Shown here: positions 53,141-62,014 of the stretch, one piece after another
How positions within the stretch are numbered: the stretch's first letter is position 1
Layout of the letters: each line of letters opens with the position of its first letter
Origin: DASWYT01 sp965246875
GTDB lineage: Bacteria > Pseudomonadota > Alphaproteobacteria > Micavibrionales > SZUA-601
NCBI GenBank assembly: GCA_965246875.1
Contig: CBDFFU010000003.1
Span: 496,001 to 560,000 of the forward strand
Reading direction: 5' to 3'
DNA: 64,000 nucleotides
Program-made: the position numbers and the translations under genes
The notes under the pieces: model-generated
Database searches by the model: none
What the model was told of the DNA's origin: nothing
Seen by the model: only the letters and a program-made list of their open reading frames with translations

Positions 53141-53548
53141 TTAGCGACCCGTGTAACCTGCCACCAAGCCAGACTTGATCGCATCAAAGATACGTCCAGC
53201 TGGCGACTTCAAAGCCTGTTCGCGAACTTCTTCGGTGTTTTGTACGACCACCATATTCTGAATGGCGCGGAAAAACAAATAGATAAAAGCCAATAGGACG
53301 GCAAACCCTAAACCGCTGACGGTCAGGGCTGCAATCCATTCGGCAACACCATTCAAAATCAACGCTCGAAACAGGACGATCATGCCAACAGTAACCAAAG
53401 CACCCAAGAGGATGCTGCTGATCACGGCAGAGCACAATGCCAGAAAAACAGACTTTAAATAAGTTTTGAGCGCTGATTCAGACGGTAGAGCCTGTAACAA
53501 CGCCCAAAAACCTAAACGTCGCACGAATGAGTGACGTAAAATCGACAT
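53141..53548 (-). CDS. YqjE/holin-like membrane protein
   Basis: 135 residues with two long hydrophobic helices (ALCSAVISSILLGALVTVGMI and WIAALTVSGLGFAVLLAFIY) and charged ends. It fits the Phage_holin_3_6/YqjE group of small membrane proteins, which in proteobacteria usually accompany a DUF883 (YqjD/ElaB) protein, as here. Its ATG overlaps the stop of the DUF883 gene as TAATG, so translation is coupled. The term holin reflects fold resemblance, not a lysis role. Confidence 0.65.
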   Translation of the reverse strand: MSILRHSFVRRLGFWALLQALPSESALKTYLKSVFLALCSAVISSILLGALVTVGMIVLFRALILNGVAEWIAALTVSGLGFAVLLAFIYLFFRAIQNMVVVQNTEEVREQALKSPAGRIFDAIKSGLVAGYTGR

Positions 53549-53889
53549 TATTTACGGGAGCCAATTCCGAGCAACGCAGCAACCAGCAAACCACCGGTAA
53601 ATGCGACGGCAGCAGATGTCAAAGGGTGGGTTTTGATGGTATCTTCAGCGGTTTCTTTAGCATTGACAACGCGGCTGCCGTTTTCATCGAGCAGTTTTTG
53701 CACGTAAGATGCAACTGATTTAGCGAAGTCAAAGGCACGGCCTTCAGCGTTATCCAAAACGTTGCTGGCTTTGTTGGCAACAGAGCTGATTTTGTCGTCG
53801 GCTTTGTTAAAGATTTCATTGGTGCGGTTCTGTGCTTGATTGTTCAGATCTTTAGCATCATTGGCCAATTGGCTAGCATACTTGTTCAT
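53548..53889 (-). CDS. DUF883 (YqjD/ElaB-like) membrane-anchored protein
   Basis: 113 residues. The N-terminal part is a long amphipathic, Asn/Asp/Ala-rich helix. The C-terminal HPLTSAAVAFTGGLLVAALLG is the single membrane anchor characteristic of the DUF883 family, ending in GSRK. In E. coli, YqjD and ElaB attach ribosomes to the inner membrane in stationary phase; the same role here is inference. GGAG-like sequence (ggagaactct) lies before the ATG. First gene of a two-gene unit with the YqjE-like gene. Confidence 0.82.
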   Translation of the reverse strand: MNKYASQLANDAKDLNNQAQNRTNEIFNKADDKISSVANKASNVLDNAEGRAFDFAKSVASYVQKLLDENGSRVVNAKETAEDTIKTHPLTSAAVAFTGGLLVAALLGIGSRK

Positions 53890-54311
53890 GAGAGTTCTCC
53901 TGATGTTTTTCGTTGGTTGAGGGGCACAACAATATTTGTGTTCCCTGTATCATATTGCATTGCACCCTAAAGCGTCGATAGGAGGGACTGCCCAGAACAT
54001 AAAAATTTCATAAATTCTTAAAATAGTTAATAAATTTCTTAAGAAAAGCGGTTTTTTATCCTGTAAATAGTCTCGTTCAGAAAAGCCGGGGCAATATTCG
54101 CTCTAATACTCATCACGCAAAAACGAGTGGCGCCCTATAGAGATGAAAGCCTAATCCGGATTTTATGATGGATTTATGTTTGCAGCTTACATCTCCTACA
54201 GTCAATTGATAACACATCCCGTACACCTTAGGCATGCAACAGCGCACTGATGTGTGTTTATCTAATTTCTGCAGAACCTGACGGGTTTTGCCAACCATTT
54301 TGGAGAAGATC
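53890..54311. other. 422-base gap without a supported gene
   Basis: AT-rich in the first half (runs of TAAATTTC and AAAATTTC), with stops in all plus frames. I see no tRNA, no terminator and no convincing promoter. A minus-strand frame at 54113-54313 reads like a shadow and has no ribosome-binding site. Confidence 0.6.
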
Positions 54312-54449
54312 ATGTATGATGATTACAGTAACGACGAAATCGCGTTGCCAGATTTTGACGAGATCAATGATCTGCAAATTTTCGACACCAGTTTTGAAGT
54401 CGATTGTCCATTCAAAGATTTAAATGACATGTCTGTGTCGTTTAACTGA
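54312..54449 (+). CDS. Small acidic protein of 45 residues
   Basis: A 45-codon frame with a good Shine-Dalgarno (TGGAGAAG, seven bases before the ATG). The product is strongly acidic and Asp-rich (MYDDYSNDEIALPDFDEIN at the start; DVNDMSVSFN-like end), with one Cys and no hydrophobic segment. No family recognised. The ribosome-binding site and consistent composition support translation. Confidence 0.5.
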   Translation: MYDDYSNDEIALPDFDEINDLQIFDTSFEVDCPFKDLNDMSVSFN

Positions 54450-54516
54450 AACGTCTGTGCTATATCAGCCATACTCTTCATTAGCAAAGCCCCTCAAAAA
54501 CAAACGGAGACATATC

Positions 54517-54786
54517 ATGCAACAATCAACAATGCGCAACAATAACACTATTGTTTACATCTTGGCCTTAGTTGCCGCAACGGTCATCGCGCTGGCTGCC
54601 ATCATGTACTATTCTGATGCACGCAAGCCAGCAACCTTGGGTGAACGTATCGAAGCTGCGACGGACGATGTTGCCAAAGGCGTAGACAATGCCAGCGAAA
54701 ATTTCCGTGACCGGACACCGACTGAAAAAGTTGGCGATGCTGTCGAAGATGCTGGTGATAATGTCAAAGATGCATTGAAACGTTAA
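54517..54786 (+). CDS. Small protein with one membrane helix and amphipathic tail
   Basis: 89 residues from the ATG at 54517, which has GGAGA eight bases upstream; the frame is open further upstream without protein-like sequence. One membrane helix (IVYILALVAATVIALAAIMYY) is followed by a tail of 11-residue-like amphipathic repeats (GERIEAATDDVAKGVDNA; KVGDAVEDAGDNVKDALK), resembling apolipoprotein or LEA-type stress proteins. Similar small proteins are frequent in alphaproteobacteria. A terminator follows. Confidence 0.7.
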   Translation: MQQSTMRNNNTIVYILALVAATVIALAAIMYYSDARKPATLGERIEAATDDVAKGVDNASENFRDRTPTEKVGDAVEDAGDNVKDALKR

Positions 54787-54818
54787 TTTATCCGACATCC
54801 TTAATCTGTGATATCCAT

Positions 54819-54848
54819 AAGAAAGGCGGCCCATGGGTCGTCTTTCTT
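54819..54848 (+). terminator. Intrinsic terminator
   Basis: AAGAAAGGCGGCC pairs with GGTCGTCTTTCTT (two G-U pairs) across a 4-base loop and is followed by TTA. It lies 32 bases after the stop of the small membrane protein. Confidence 0.8.
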
Positions 54849-54885
54849 TATGGAGATTTTATAAAAGTTTTTGCATTATCCGCTT

Positions 54886-56871
54886 ATGTTACCAAAAACA
54901 AAACCGTTCGTCATCGGCTATATTACACAACTAAGTAATGAAGTCAGCATGTTAAAGTCAATTATGCGATTCGCTCGTGCCCGTCAGGCCGACTGGATGA
55001 TCATGTATTTGCGGTCTGGCCAATCGGCAACTGATGTTACAGCGATAGTGCCAAATCTGGATACATTGCCTGAGATGTGCCAGTCACTGGGCGGTGATTT
55101 TGCCAGTATTGATTGTGATGCAGACGTCAATTTTTTAAAATTTCCGTTGTTTGAAGTGGCTGTCAAAGGCTATCATATCATCAGTGTTTTAGTCGATCAC
55201 ACAATGAGCAAAACCGATTTCAAAAGCGGCTTTTTGCAGCAATTGCAACTGAGTCTGCCGCCAGCCCTTGAGCTGATTAATATTGAAGACAAGCATGTTT
55301 TTCTGAGTAAAAGCGCCCGTTCGTCGCAATCATCATTGCAATGGGCTAAACGTTTTTTCCTGCAAAGCTGTGCTGATATCATGGTTGGCCTGTTGTTCGG
55401 CTTGTTTGCTGTTGTCATGACCTATACCGTGCATTACACGCTTAATCACCATGTCGCCCATGTCGATGATGCCTATACCTACATGGTGTTTGTCTTGTTC
55501 GCCAATTTGTGTGCGTTGCAGGCCGGCATCTGGGGCGGTGTGATGTGTACGTTGGTTACCGCATTATCCGCTAATTATTTCTTTGTCGAGCCGCATTATT
55601 ATTTCAAACTGACAAATTTATCAGACATGGTGAATTGGCTGATGCTTGTCATTACGTCATCGGTGACGTCGATCATCAGTGCGACCATGATCATCCAGTT
55701 CCGCAAAAGCCGGATGGAAGAGAAAAACCTGTCGATTTTGCTGGATATCAATACGACGCCGCTCAAGCACAAGAACATCACCATGCTGTTGCAGGATCTG
55801 AAAAAACGGCTGTACGACCATTTAAAAACGGATATCGTATTCTTTGTGCCCACACTGATCAATGACAACAAGCTGGAATTGTTTATTGACAGCGAGACAA
55901 CGGTCGATCCTCATCAAGTCATGCCGAATACCGACGCCATCCAGCAGATCTGGCAGGATTGCAAACAGGGTTACATCGACGCGCCGATGCAAGACGTTCA
56001 GGCCAACTGGGTCTATCTGCCATTGATGACATTGCAAACCGATGTCGGTGTGATGGCTATCAAACAAAAAGCTGTGCGCAACCCGTACAGTCAGCCGACT
56101 GTCAATTACACAAAATTATCTGACATGATTGCGGTAATTTTGGAGTATATTAATCTGGATCAGGCAACCCATGCACGCGATGTGATGGTCGAGAAAGATA
56201 AATTGCGCACGCATATTTTATCCAGTGTGTCGCACGATCTGAAAACGCCATTGGCATCGATTATCGGATCGCTGGGCTTGTATCTGTCATCATCGATGAA
56301 ACTGAAAGAAAACCAGATCAAGCTATTGATCGATAACGCCTATTCCGAAGCAAACCGGCTGGACGGGTTCATTACCAATATATTGACGATGACGAAACTG
56401 GAAGCCGGCATGATCAAATTCCGCAAGGAGCAGATCCGGCCGCCACAACTGCTGACAGCCATATTCGAGAAAATTCGCTGGAAATTGCCGGATGACCGGG
56501 TGCAGGTTTTGAATAGTGATTTCCGTGACTTTATGACCGTCGATGTCTCGGTCACCGAATTGCTGATTATCAATTTGCTGGACAACGCGGTGCGTCATTC
56601 GCCTGAAGACAGCTTTATCACGCTGGAATTCGCCAATTTGCCGACGGGCTACAGCCTGACAATCATAAATAAAGGGCCGACAATCCCGCCCGGCGAAATC
56701 GAGACGATCTTTGATAAGTATGCCCGGCTGCAACGCGAAGACTCGCAAAATGCAGCGACCGGACTGGGTCTCGCGCTGTGCCGTGGCCTGATGCAGGGGC
56801 AGGGCGGCGATATCACAGTCACGAACCAACCAGACGGTGTCGCTTTTACAGTCATCTGGCCAGAGGCTTAA
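54886..56871 (+). CDS. KdpD-like sensor histidine kinase without the KdpD N-terminal domain
   Basis: About 661 residues. A USP-like domain (about 5-135) is followed by a DUF4118 four-helix membrane region (about 160-275, with DIMVGLLFGLFAVVMTYTVH), a GAF-like domain (about 290-425) and HisKA with the phospho-His in LSSVSHDLKTPLASIIGS. The ATPase part has NLLDNAVRHSPED and TGLGLALCRGLM. KdpD proteins begin with a 200-residue domain carrying a Walker A loop; it is missing here. The KdpE-like regulator lies 4 kb away on the other strand. The ATG at 54886 is preferred over a TTG at 54871. No strong Shine-Dalgarno is seen. Confidence 0.85.
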   Translation: MLPKTKPFVIGYITQLSNEVSMLKSIMRFARARQADWMIMYLRSGQSATDVTAIVPNLDTLPEMCQSLGGDFASIDCDADVNFLKFPLFEVAVKGYHIISVLVDHTMSKTDFKSGFLQQLQLSLPPALELINIEDKHVFLSKSARSSQSSLQWAKRFFLQSCADIMVGLLFGLFAVVMTYTVHYTLNHHVAHVDDAYTYMVFVLFANLCALQAGIWGGVMCTLVTALSANYFFVEPHYYFKLTNLSDMVNWLMLVITSSVTSIISATMIIQFRKSRMEEKNLSILLDINTTPLKHKNITMLLQDLKKRLYDHLKTDIVFFVPTLINDNKLELFIDSETTVDPHQVMPNTDAIQQIWQDCKQGYIDAPMQDVQANWVYLPLMTLQTDVGVMAIKQKAVRNPYSQPTVNYTKLSDMIAVILEYINLDQATHARDVMVEKDKLRTHILSSVSHDLKTPLASIIGSLGLYLSSSMKLKENQIKLLIDNAYSEANRLDGFITNILTMTKLEAGMIKFRKEQIRPPQLLTAIFEKIRWKLPDDRVQVLNSDFRDFMTVDVSVTELLIINLLDNAVRHSPEDSFITLEFANLPTGYSLTIINKGPTIPPGEIETIFDKYARLQREDSQNAATGLGLALCRGLMQGQGGDITVTNQPDGVAFTVIWPEA

Positions 56872-56932
56872 ATTGTAAAAAAAGCGTTTTCTATAGTTCA
56901 ATAGTCTTGAAGTTTAGAAATAGCGTGATAAG

Positions 56933-57298
56933 GTGACACGTTCTCTTCCCCGTTTTTCGAGTCGCCTTGTGGTCAAAGAATTTCATCATCCAACGATTGA
57001 CCAGATTCATCTGGACCGGTTGCTGCATGCGCTGTCAGACCAGTTGCGACGCGACATCGTAGCGCATTTGTTGAAGGCACCATCGGCCAGCTGTCGCCAG
57101 ACGGGCTGTACCATTGCGCCGTCCACCTTGTCATTTCACTTCCGCATCTTACGTGAAGCAGGGTTGGTGCAGTCGACCAAGAACGGCACCGAAGTAAACA
57201 ACACGTTGCGCCTGAAAGACGTGAACACCCGGTTCCCCGGCCTGTTACGCGCCATCATGAAATATCACGATTCTTCTTTTCACACAAAACCAGCCTGA
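56933..57298 (+). CDS. ArsR-type winged-helix regulator
   Basis: 121 residues. The winged-helix core is LDRLLHALSDQLRRDIVAHLL, then TLSFHFRILREAGLVQS with the recognition helix, and a wing (TKNGTEVNNTLRL). It lacks the Cys box of metal sensors; two Cys (SCRQTGC) precede the recognition helix. Members next to RND pumps usually act as repressors of the pump; this is inferred from position, 13 bases before the adaptor gene. The start is a GTG; a second GTG 12 codons on (before KEFHHP) matches homologues better. No Shine-Dalgarno decides. Confidence 0.82.
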   Translation: MTRSLPRFSSRLVVKEFHHPTIDQIHLDRLLHALSDQLRRDIVAHLLKAPSASCRQTGCTIAPSTLSFHFRILREAGLVQSTKNGTEVNNTLRLKDVNTRFPGLLRAIMKYHDSSFHTKPA

Positions 57299-57311
57299 CG
57301 GACCCTCTGCT

Positions 57312-58724
57312 ATGAAAGCTTTGAAATTTTTGATTATTCTTGCCTTGATCGCGGGTGGTAGCTGGTACGCGTGGGGCAAATTCCACAAGCCGAAGGTAAC
57401 AGCGGAGGCAGCGCAAGGTGGCCCCGGTGGTATGCCGATGGGTCCGGTGCCCGTGCCGGTCGCGACGTTACAAACACAACCGGTGCAGCAATGGCTGCAA
57501 TTTCCGTCACGTCTGGTGGCGGTTGATACGGTTGATATTCGCCCGCGCGTGGGCGGTGCCATTCAAAAAATTTATTTCCAGCCGGGCGAGATCGTGGAAA
57601 AAGACGCCCCGCTTTTCCTGATTGATCCGCGTCCGTATGAAGCGGAATTAAGTCGCGCACAAGCGGCTTTGGCCGGCGCGCAAGCGCAAAACACCTTGTC
57701 GAACACCGATCTGTCACGCGCGCAACGGCTGATTGCTGAAAATGCGATTTCCAAACGCGATGTCGATACCCGGCAAAATGCCAACCGGCTGGCGGGCGCT
57801 GCCTTGAAAGGCGCACAAGCGACCGTCGAGCAGGCGCAACTGAATTTAAGTTATGCAACGATCAAAGCACCCGTGCGTGGTCGTATCTCACGCGCCGAGA
57901 TTACGCTGGGTAACCTGGTCAATGCCGCGAATGCGCCGGTCTTGGCAACAATCGTCTCTGTTGATTCCATCTATGCGGATTTCGAAGTGGATGAGCAGAC
58001 CTACATTACAATGGTCCGTCAGCAAAACGGTGGCGGCAATGAAGCGGCCTTGCCGATTGAACTGGTGTTAAACAGCGATGACCGGGCCAACGGTCAGCCG
58101 GCTATGTCGTATAAAGGCAAGATCGTCAGTTTCGACAACAAGCTGGACACGGCGTCAGGCACTATTCGCGCGCGTGCGATCTTTGAGAACAAAGACAAAG
58201 CATTGGTACCGGGCATGTTTGCCAATGTCCGTTTGGGGCAAGCCGAAGCTATGTCGGGCATTCTCATTCCTGACCGCGTCATTAACACAGATCAGGATAA
58301 AAAATACGTTTATGTTGTGGCCAATGGCAAGGTCACTTATCGTCCGGTCACTTTGGGTGGCTTAGCCAACGGCATGCGGATTATCACCGGGGGTTTGCAG
58401 GCCGGTGACCAGATTATTACGGATGGTTTGCAAAAAATCCGTCCGGATATGCCGGTGACGCCACAGGAAACACCATTAGCCGTGAGTGTTGATGCGCAAA
58501 AACCAGCTAGCCCGGCCACAGCTGAAAAACCGGCAGAGCCAAAAGCAGAACAGCCTCAAGCCCATAACACTGACGCGTCTGGCATGACACCGCCAAAAGC
58601 TGACATTGAAGCGTTGGAGCCGGTGGCCGCTGACACCAAAGCCGATAACGCAACAGCCGTTGCAGCACCGCCGGGACCTGTCAACAACAGTGACAAAGCG
58701 GCTGCCGCACCGGCACAACAATAA
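57312..58724 (+). CDS. RND efflux periplasmic adaptor (AcrA/MexA type)
   Basis: 470 residues. An N-terminal signal anchor (FLIILALIAGGSWYAWG) is followed by beta-barrel and lipoyl parts (VDIRPRVGGAIQKIYFQPGE and ATIKAPVRGRISRAEITLGN) around a helical hairpin, then the membrane-proximal domain. An Ala/Pro/Lys-rich tail of about 80 residues (from about residue 390) is unusual for the family. It has no lipobox, unlike AcrA. It is the first structural gene of the pump operon; the pump gene follows 47 bases later. Confidence 0.92.
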   Translation: MKALKFLIILALIAGGSWYAWGKFHKPKVTAEAAQGGPGGMPMGPVPVPVATLQTQPVQQWLQFPSRLVAVDTVDIRPRVGGAIQKIYFQPGEIVEKDAPLFLIDPRPYEAELSRAQAALAGAQAQNTLSNTDLSRAQRLIAENAISKRDVDTRQNANRLAGAALKGAQATVEQAQLNLSYATIKAPVRGRISRAEITLGNLVNAANAPVLATIVSVDSIYADFEVDEQTYITMVRQQNGGGNEAALPIELVLNSDDRANGQPAMSYKGKIVSFDNKLDTASGTIRARAIFENKDKALVPGMFANVRLGQAEAMSGILIPDRVINTDQDKKYVYVVANGKVTYRPVTLGGLANGMRIITGGLQAGDQIITDGLQKIRPDMPVTPQETPLAVSVDAQKPASPATAEKPAEPKAEQPQAHNTDASGMTPPKADIEALEPVAADTKADNATAVAAPPGPVNNSDKAAAAPAQQ

Positions 58725-58771
58725 AAACAACGCTTACGCGTTTCCAATTTGACTGACAGGACAAACACGTC

Positions 58772-61700
58772 ATGAATTTTTCCCGTTTCTTCGTGGATCG
58801 CCCGATTTTTGCCGGCGTGTTATCGGTCATCATTATCGTGGCCGGCCTGATCGCCATGCAGTTGCTGCCGATTTCGGAATATCCCGAAGTGACACCGCCG
58901 TCCGTCGTGGTAACCGCAACCTATCCGGGTGCCAACCCGACCGTGATCAGTGAAACCGTGGCCGGGCCATTGGAAGAGCAAATCAACGGCGTGGAAAACA
59001 TGCTGTACATGTCGTCACAAGCGACAACCGATGGCCGCTTGTCGATTACCGTGACCTTTAAATTAGGCTCGGATGGTGATCTCTCACAGCAGCTGGTGCA
59101 AAACCGCGTGTCACAAGCCTTGCCGCGTTTGCCGGAAGAGGTGCGCTCGCTGGGTGTGACGGTCGTCAAAAGCTCGCCCGACTTGGCCATGGTGGTGCAT
59201 ATCATTTCACCCAAAGGCCGCTATGACACATTATATTTGCGCAACTATGCGAATTTGAACATCAAGGATCAAATCGCACGGATCAAGGGCGTTGGTCAGG
59301 CGCGGATTTTCGGTGGCGGGGATTACGCCATGCGGATCTGGCTGGACCCGCAAAAAGTCGCGTCACGCAATATGACGGCAAGCGATGTGACGCGCGCTAT
59401 TCGGGAACAAAATATTCAAGTCGCCGCCGGTGCCGTGGGTGCCTCACCAAGCCCCGACGCGTTGGACGTGCAATTCCAGTTAAGTACGCAGGGACGTTTG
59501 CAAACGCCTGAGGAATTTGGCGATATTATTTTAAAGAGCAACGCCGATGGCGGCTTGACGCGTCTGCGCGATGTGGCCCGCATTGAATTGGGAGCCTCCA
59601 GTTACGGCACGGAATCATTGCTGGACAATCAGCCGGCGACCGCTGTCGTGATTTTCCAAATGCCAGGGTCAAATGCGTTGGAAATTTCCGACAATGTTCA
59701 CAAGGTCATGGATAATCTGAAAAAGAATTTTCCTGAAGATGTCGATTATCGTATCGCCTATGATCCAACCGTATTTGTACGCGGGTCGATCGAAGCGGTG
59801 GTGCATACACTGTTTGAAGCGATTTTATTGGTTGTGTTGGTGGTAACGATCTTCCTGCAAAGCTGGCGCGCGTCGGTGATTCCCTTGCTTGCCGTGCCGG
59901 TGTCGATTTTGGGGACGTTTGCGTTTCTCTATGCGTTCGGTTTTTCGATTAATACACTCACATTGTTTGGCCTGGTGCTGGCCATCGGGATTGTGGTGGA
60001 TGATGCGATTGTTGTGGTGGAAAACGTTGAACGGAATATCAGTGAAGGTCTAAGCCCGCGCGAAGCCACCTATCAAGCCATGAAAGAGGTGACTGGACCG
60101 ATCGTCGCGACCGCCTTGGTGTTATCTGCCGTGTTTATTCCGGTGTCCTATATCAGCGGTCTGACCGGACAGTTTTACCGGCAGTTTGCTTTGACGATTA
60201 CGATCTCAACCGTCATTTCCGCGTTCAACTCCTTGACGCTGTCGCCGGCTATCGCGCAGATGTTGCTGAAGCCGCACGATGCGCCGAAAGATCGTTTTCA
60301 GCGCGGGATCGACTTTTTGTTCGGCTGGTTTTTCCGTGGCTTTAACTATGTGTTCAAACGCGGTGCGGAGAGCTATGCCAAGGGTGTGCGCGGCACGGTG
60401 AAAAAACCAATCCCGCGTTTTGCCGCATTGCTGGTCTATCTGTTGTTAATTGGTGCGGCCTTCTGGCTGTTCCAGAAAACACCGGTCGGCTTTATCCCGC
60501 AACAGGACAAGCAATTCCTGATCGGCGTTGTGCAATTGCCGGATGGTGCCACATTGCAACGGACACGCACGATCGTCAAACAGGTGTCACAAATTGTGAT
60601 TGATGAAAAAGGCGTGCAGAACGCCATTGCCTTTCCGGGTCTGTCGTTCAACGGCTTTGCCGCCAGTGCCAATGGCGGGATCGTGTTTATTCGTCTGGCG
60701 GATTTTAAAACGCGGGATAGTGACGATCTGACCGCCAGTGCGATTTCCGGCCGCTTAAATGCCAAACTGTCGCAGATACCGGGTGCGTTTATCTTGATCA
60801 TCAACCCACCACCGGTGCGGGGCTTAGGGTCGAGTGGCGGCTTTAAGTTGCAGATTGAAGACCGTGCCGGACAAGGGCCACGTGTGTTGAATGATGTCAC
60901 ACAGGCTGTCGTCAACAAAGCACGGCAAAATCCGATGCTGGATAAGATGATTTCGTACTTCAACATCAACATTCCGCAGCTGGCGGTGACGGTTGATCGT
61001 GACAAGGCGAAACAGTTGGGTTTGGCGATTACGGATATCTATCAAACAATGCAGATTTATCTGGGGTCATTGTACGTCAATGATTTTAACCAGTTTGGTA
61101 AAACCTATCAGGTTATTCTGCAAGCGGATGCGAATTTCCGTGACCAGGCCGATGATATTTTGCAACTGAAAGTACGCAATGCCAGTGGCGATATGGTGCC
61201 GCTGGGGGCCGTGGTCAGTGTCGTGCCAAGTTACGGGCCGGACAGTGCCACGCGCTATAACTCTTATCCATCTGCTGATGTGAACGGTGATACCAAAGCT
61301 GGCTTCTCCAGTGGTCAGGCTCAGGGTGCCATCACGCAAATTCTGCGTGAGACATTGCCGAAAGGGTTTGATTTTGAATGGACGGATCTGACCTATCAGC
61401 AGATTCTGGCGGGGAATACGGCGTTCTATGTGTTCCCGCTCTGTATCCTGTTGGCGTTCCTGGTGCTGGCCGCGCAGTATGAAAGCCTGACCTTGCCGCT
61501 GGCGGTTATTCTGATCGTGCCGATGTCATTGCTGTGCGCGATTTTGGCGGTGCATTTGAATGAGGGTGACAACAACATCTTCACACAGATCGGATTGATC
61601 GTGCTGGTCGGATTGGCGTGTAAAAACGCCATTTTGATTGTGGAATTTGCACGTGAGCTGGAGTTTGGCGGCTATAAGCCGGTGGCCGCGGCGATTGAAG

Positions 61701-62014
61701 CCTCTCGTCTGCGATTACGCCCCATTCTCATGACATCCTTCACCTTTATTCTGGGTGTCGTGCCGTTGGTCTATGCCACGGGTGCGGGTGCTGAAATGCG
61801 CCATGCGATGGGGATTGCCGTGTTTGGCGGGATGCTGGGCGTGACATTCTTTGGTCTGTTCCTGACGCCGGTCTTTTATGTGGTGTTGCGGTTGTTGTCA
61901 GGCAGCAAGCCGTTAACGGGTCATCATCATGAGATCAGTCACGCGCATCCGGTCAATGATACCGACACTCATTCTGTCCCCGTTAGCGAAAGTACGCCTC
62001 ATGACGCTGTTTAA
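58772..62014 (+). CDS. RND efflux pump, HAE1 family (AcrB/MexB type)
   Basis: 1080 residues. Twelve membrane helices in the usual 1+5+1+5 order. N-terminus FFVDRPIFAGVLSVIIIVAG. Proton-relay Asp pair in helix 4 (GLVLAIGIVVDDAIVVVENVER). Helix 10-11 region has GLACKNAILIVEFARE with the conserved Lys. The periplasmic porter and docking domains are complete. The substrate range cannot be read from sequence. The C-terminal tail is His/Asp-rich (LTGHHHEISHAHPVNDTD). Its last 14 bases overlap the next gene. Confidence 0.96.
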   Translation: MNFSRFFVDRPIFAGVLSVIIIVAGLIAMQLLPISEYPEVTPPSVVVTATYPGANPTVISETVAGPLEEQINGVENMLYMSSQATTDGRLSITVTFKLGSDGDLSQQLVQNRVSQALPRLPEEVRSLGVTVVKSSPDLAMVVHIISPKGRYDTLYLRNYANLNIKDQIARIKGVGQARIFGGGDYAMRIWLDPQKVASRNMTASDVTRAIREQNIQVAAGAVGASPSPDALDVQFQLSTQGRLQTPEEFGDIILKSNADGGLTRLRDVARIELGASSYGTESLLDNQPATAVVIFQMPGSNALEISDNVHKVMDNLKKNFPEDVDYRIAYDPTVFVRGSIEAVVHTLFEAILLVVLVVTIFLQSWRASVIPLLAVPVSILGTFAFLYAFGFSINTLTLFGLVLAIGIVVDDAIVVVENVERNISEGLSPREATYQAMKEVTGPIVATALVLSAVFIPVSYISGLTGQFYRQFALTITISTVISAFNSLTLSPAIAQMLLKPHDAPKDRFQRGIDFLFGWFFRGFNYVFKRGAESYAKGVRGTVKKPIPRFAALLVYLLLIGAAFWLFQKTPVGFIPQQDKQFLIGVVQLPDGATLQRTRTIVKQVSQIVIDEKGVQNAIAFPGLSFNGFAASANGGIVFIRLADFKTRDSDDLTASAISGRLNAKLSQIPGAFILIINPPPVRGLGSSGGFKLQIEDRAGQGPRVLNDVTQAVVNKARQNPMLDKMISYFNINIPQLAVTVDRDKAKQLGLAITDIYQTMQIYLGSLYVNDFNQFGKTYQVILQADANFRDQADDILQLKVRNASGDMVPLGAVVSVVPSYGPDSATRYNSYPSADVNGDTKAGFSSGQAQGAITQILRETLPKGFDFEWTDLTYQQILAGNTAFYVFPLCILLAFLVLAAQYESLTLPLAVILIVPMSLLCAILAVHLNEGDNNIFTQIGLIVLVGLACKNAILIVEFARELEFGGYKPVAAAIEASRLRLRPILMTSFTFILGVVPLVYATGAGAEMRHAMGIAVFGGMLGVTFFGLFLTPVFYVVLRLLSGSKPLTGHHHEISHAHPVNDTDTHSVPVSESTPHDAV

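Noticed and set aside
54113..54313. Minus-strand 66-codon frame before the small acidic gene
   Set aside because: No ribosome-binding site, cysteine-rich shadow-like composition, and its start overlaps the better supported plus-strand ATG.
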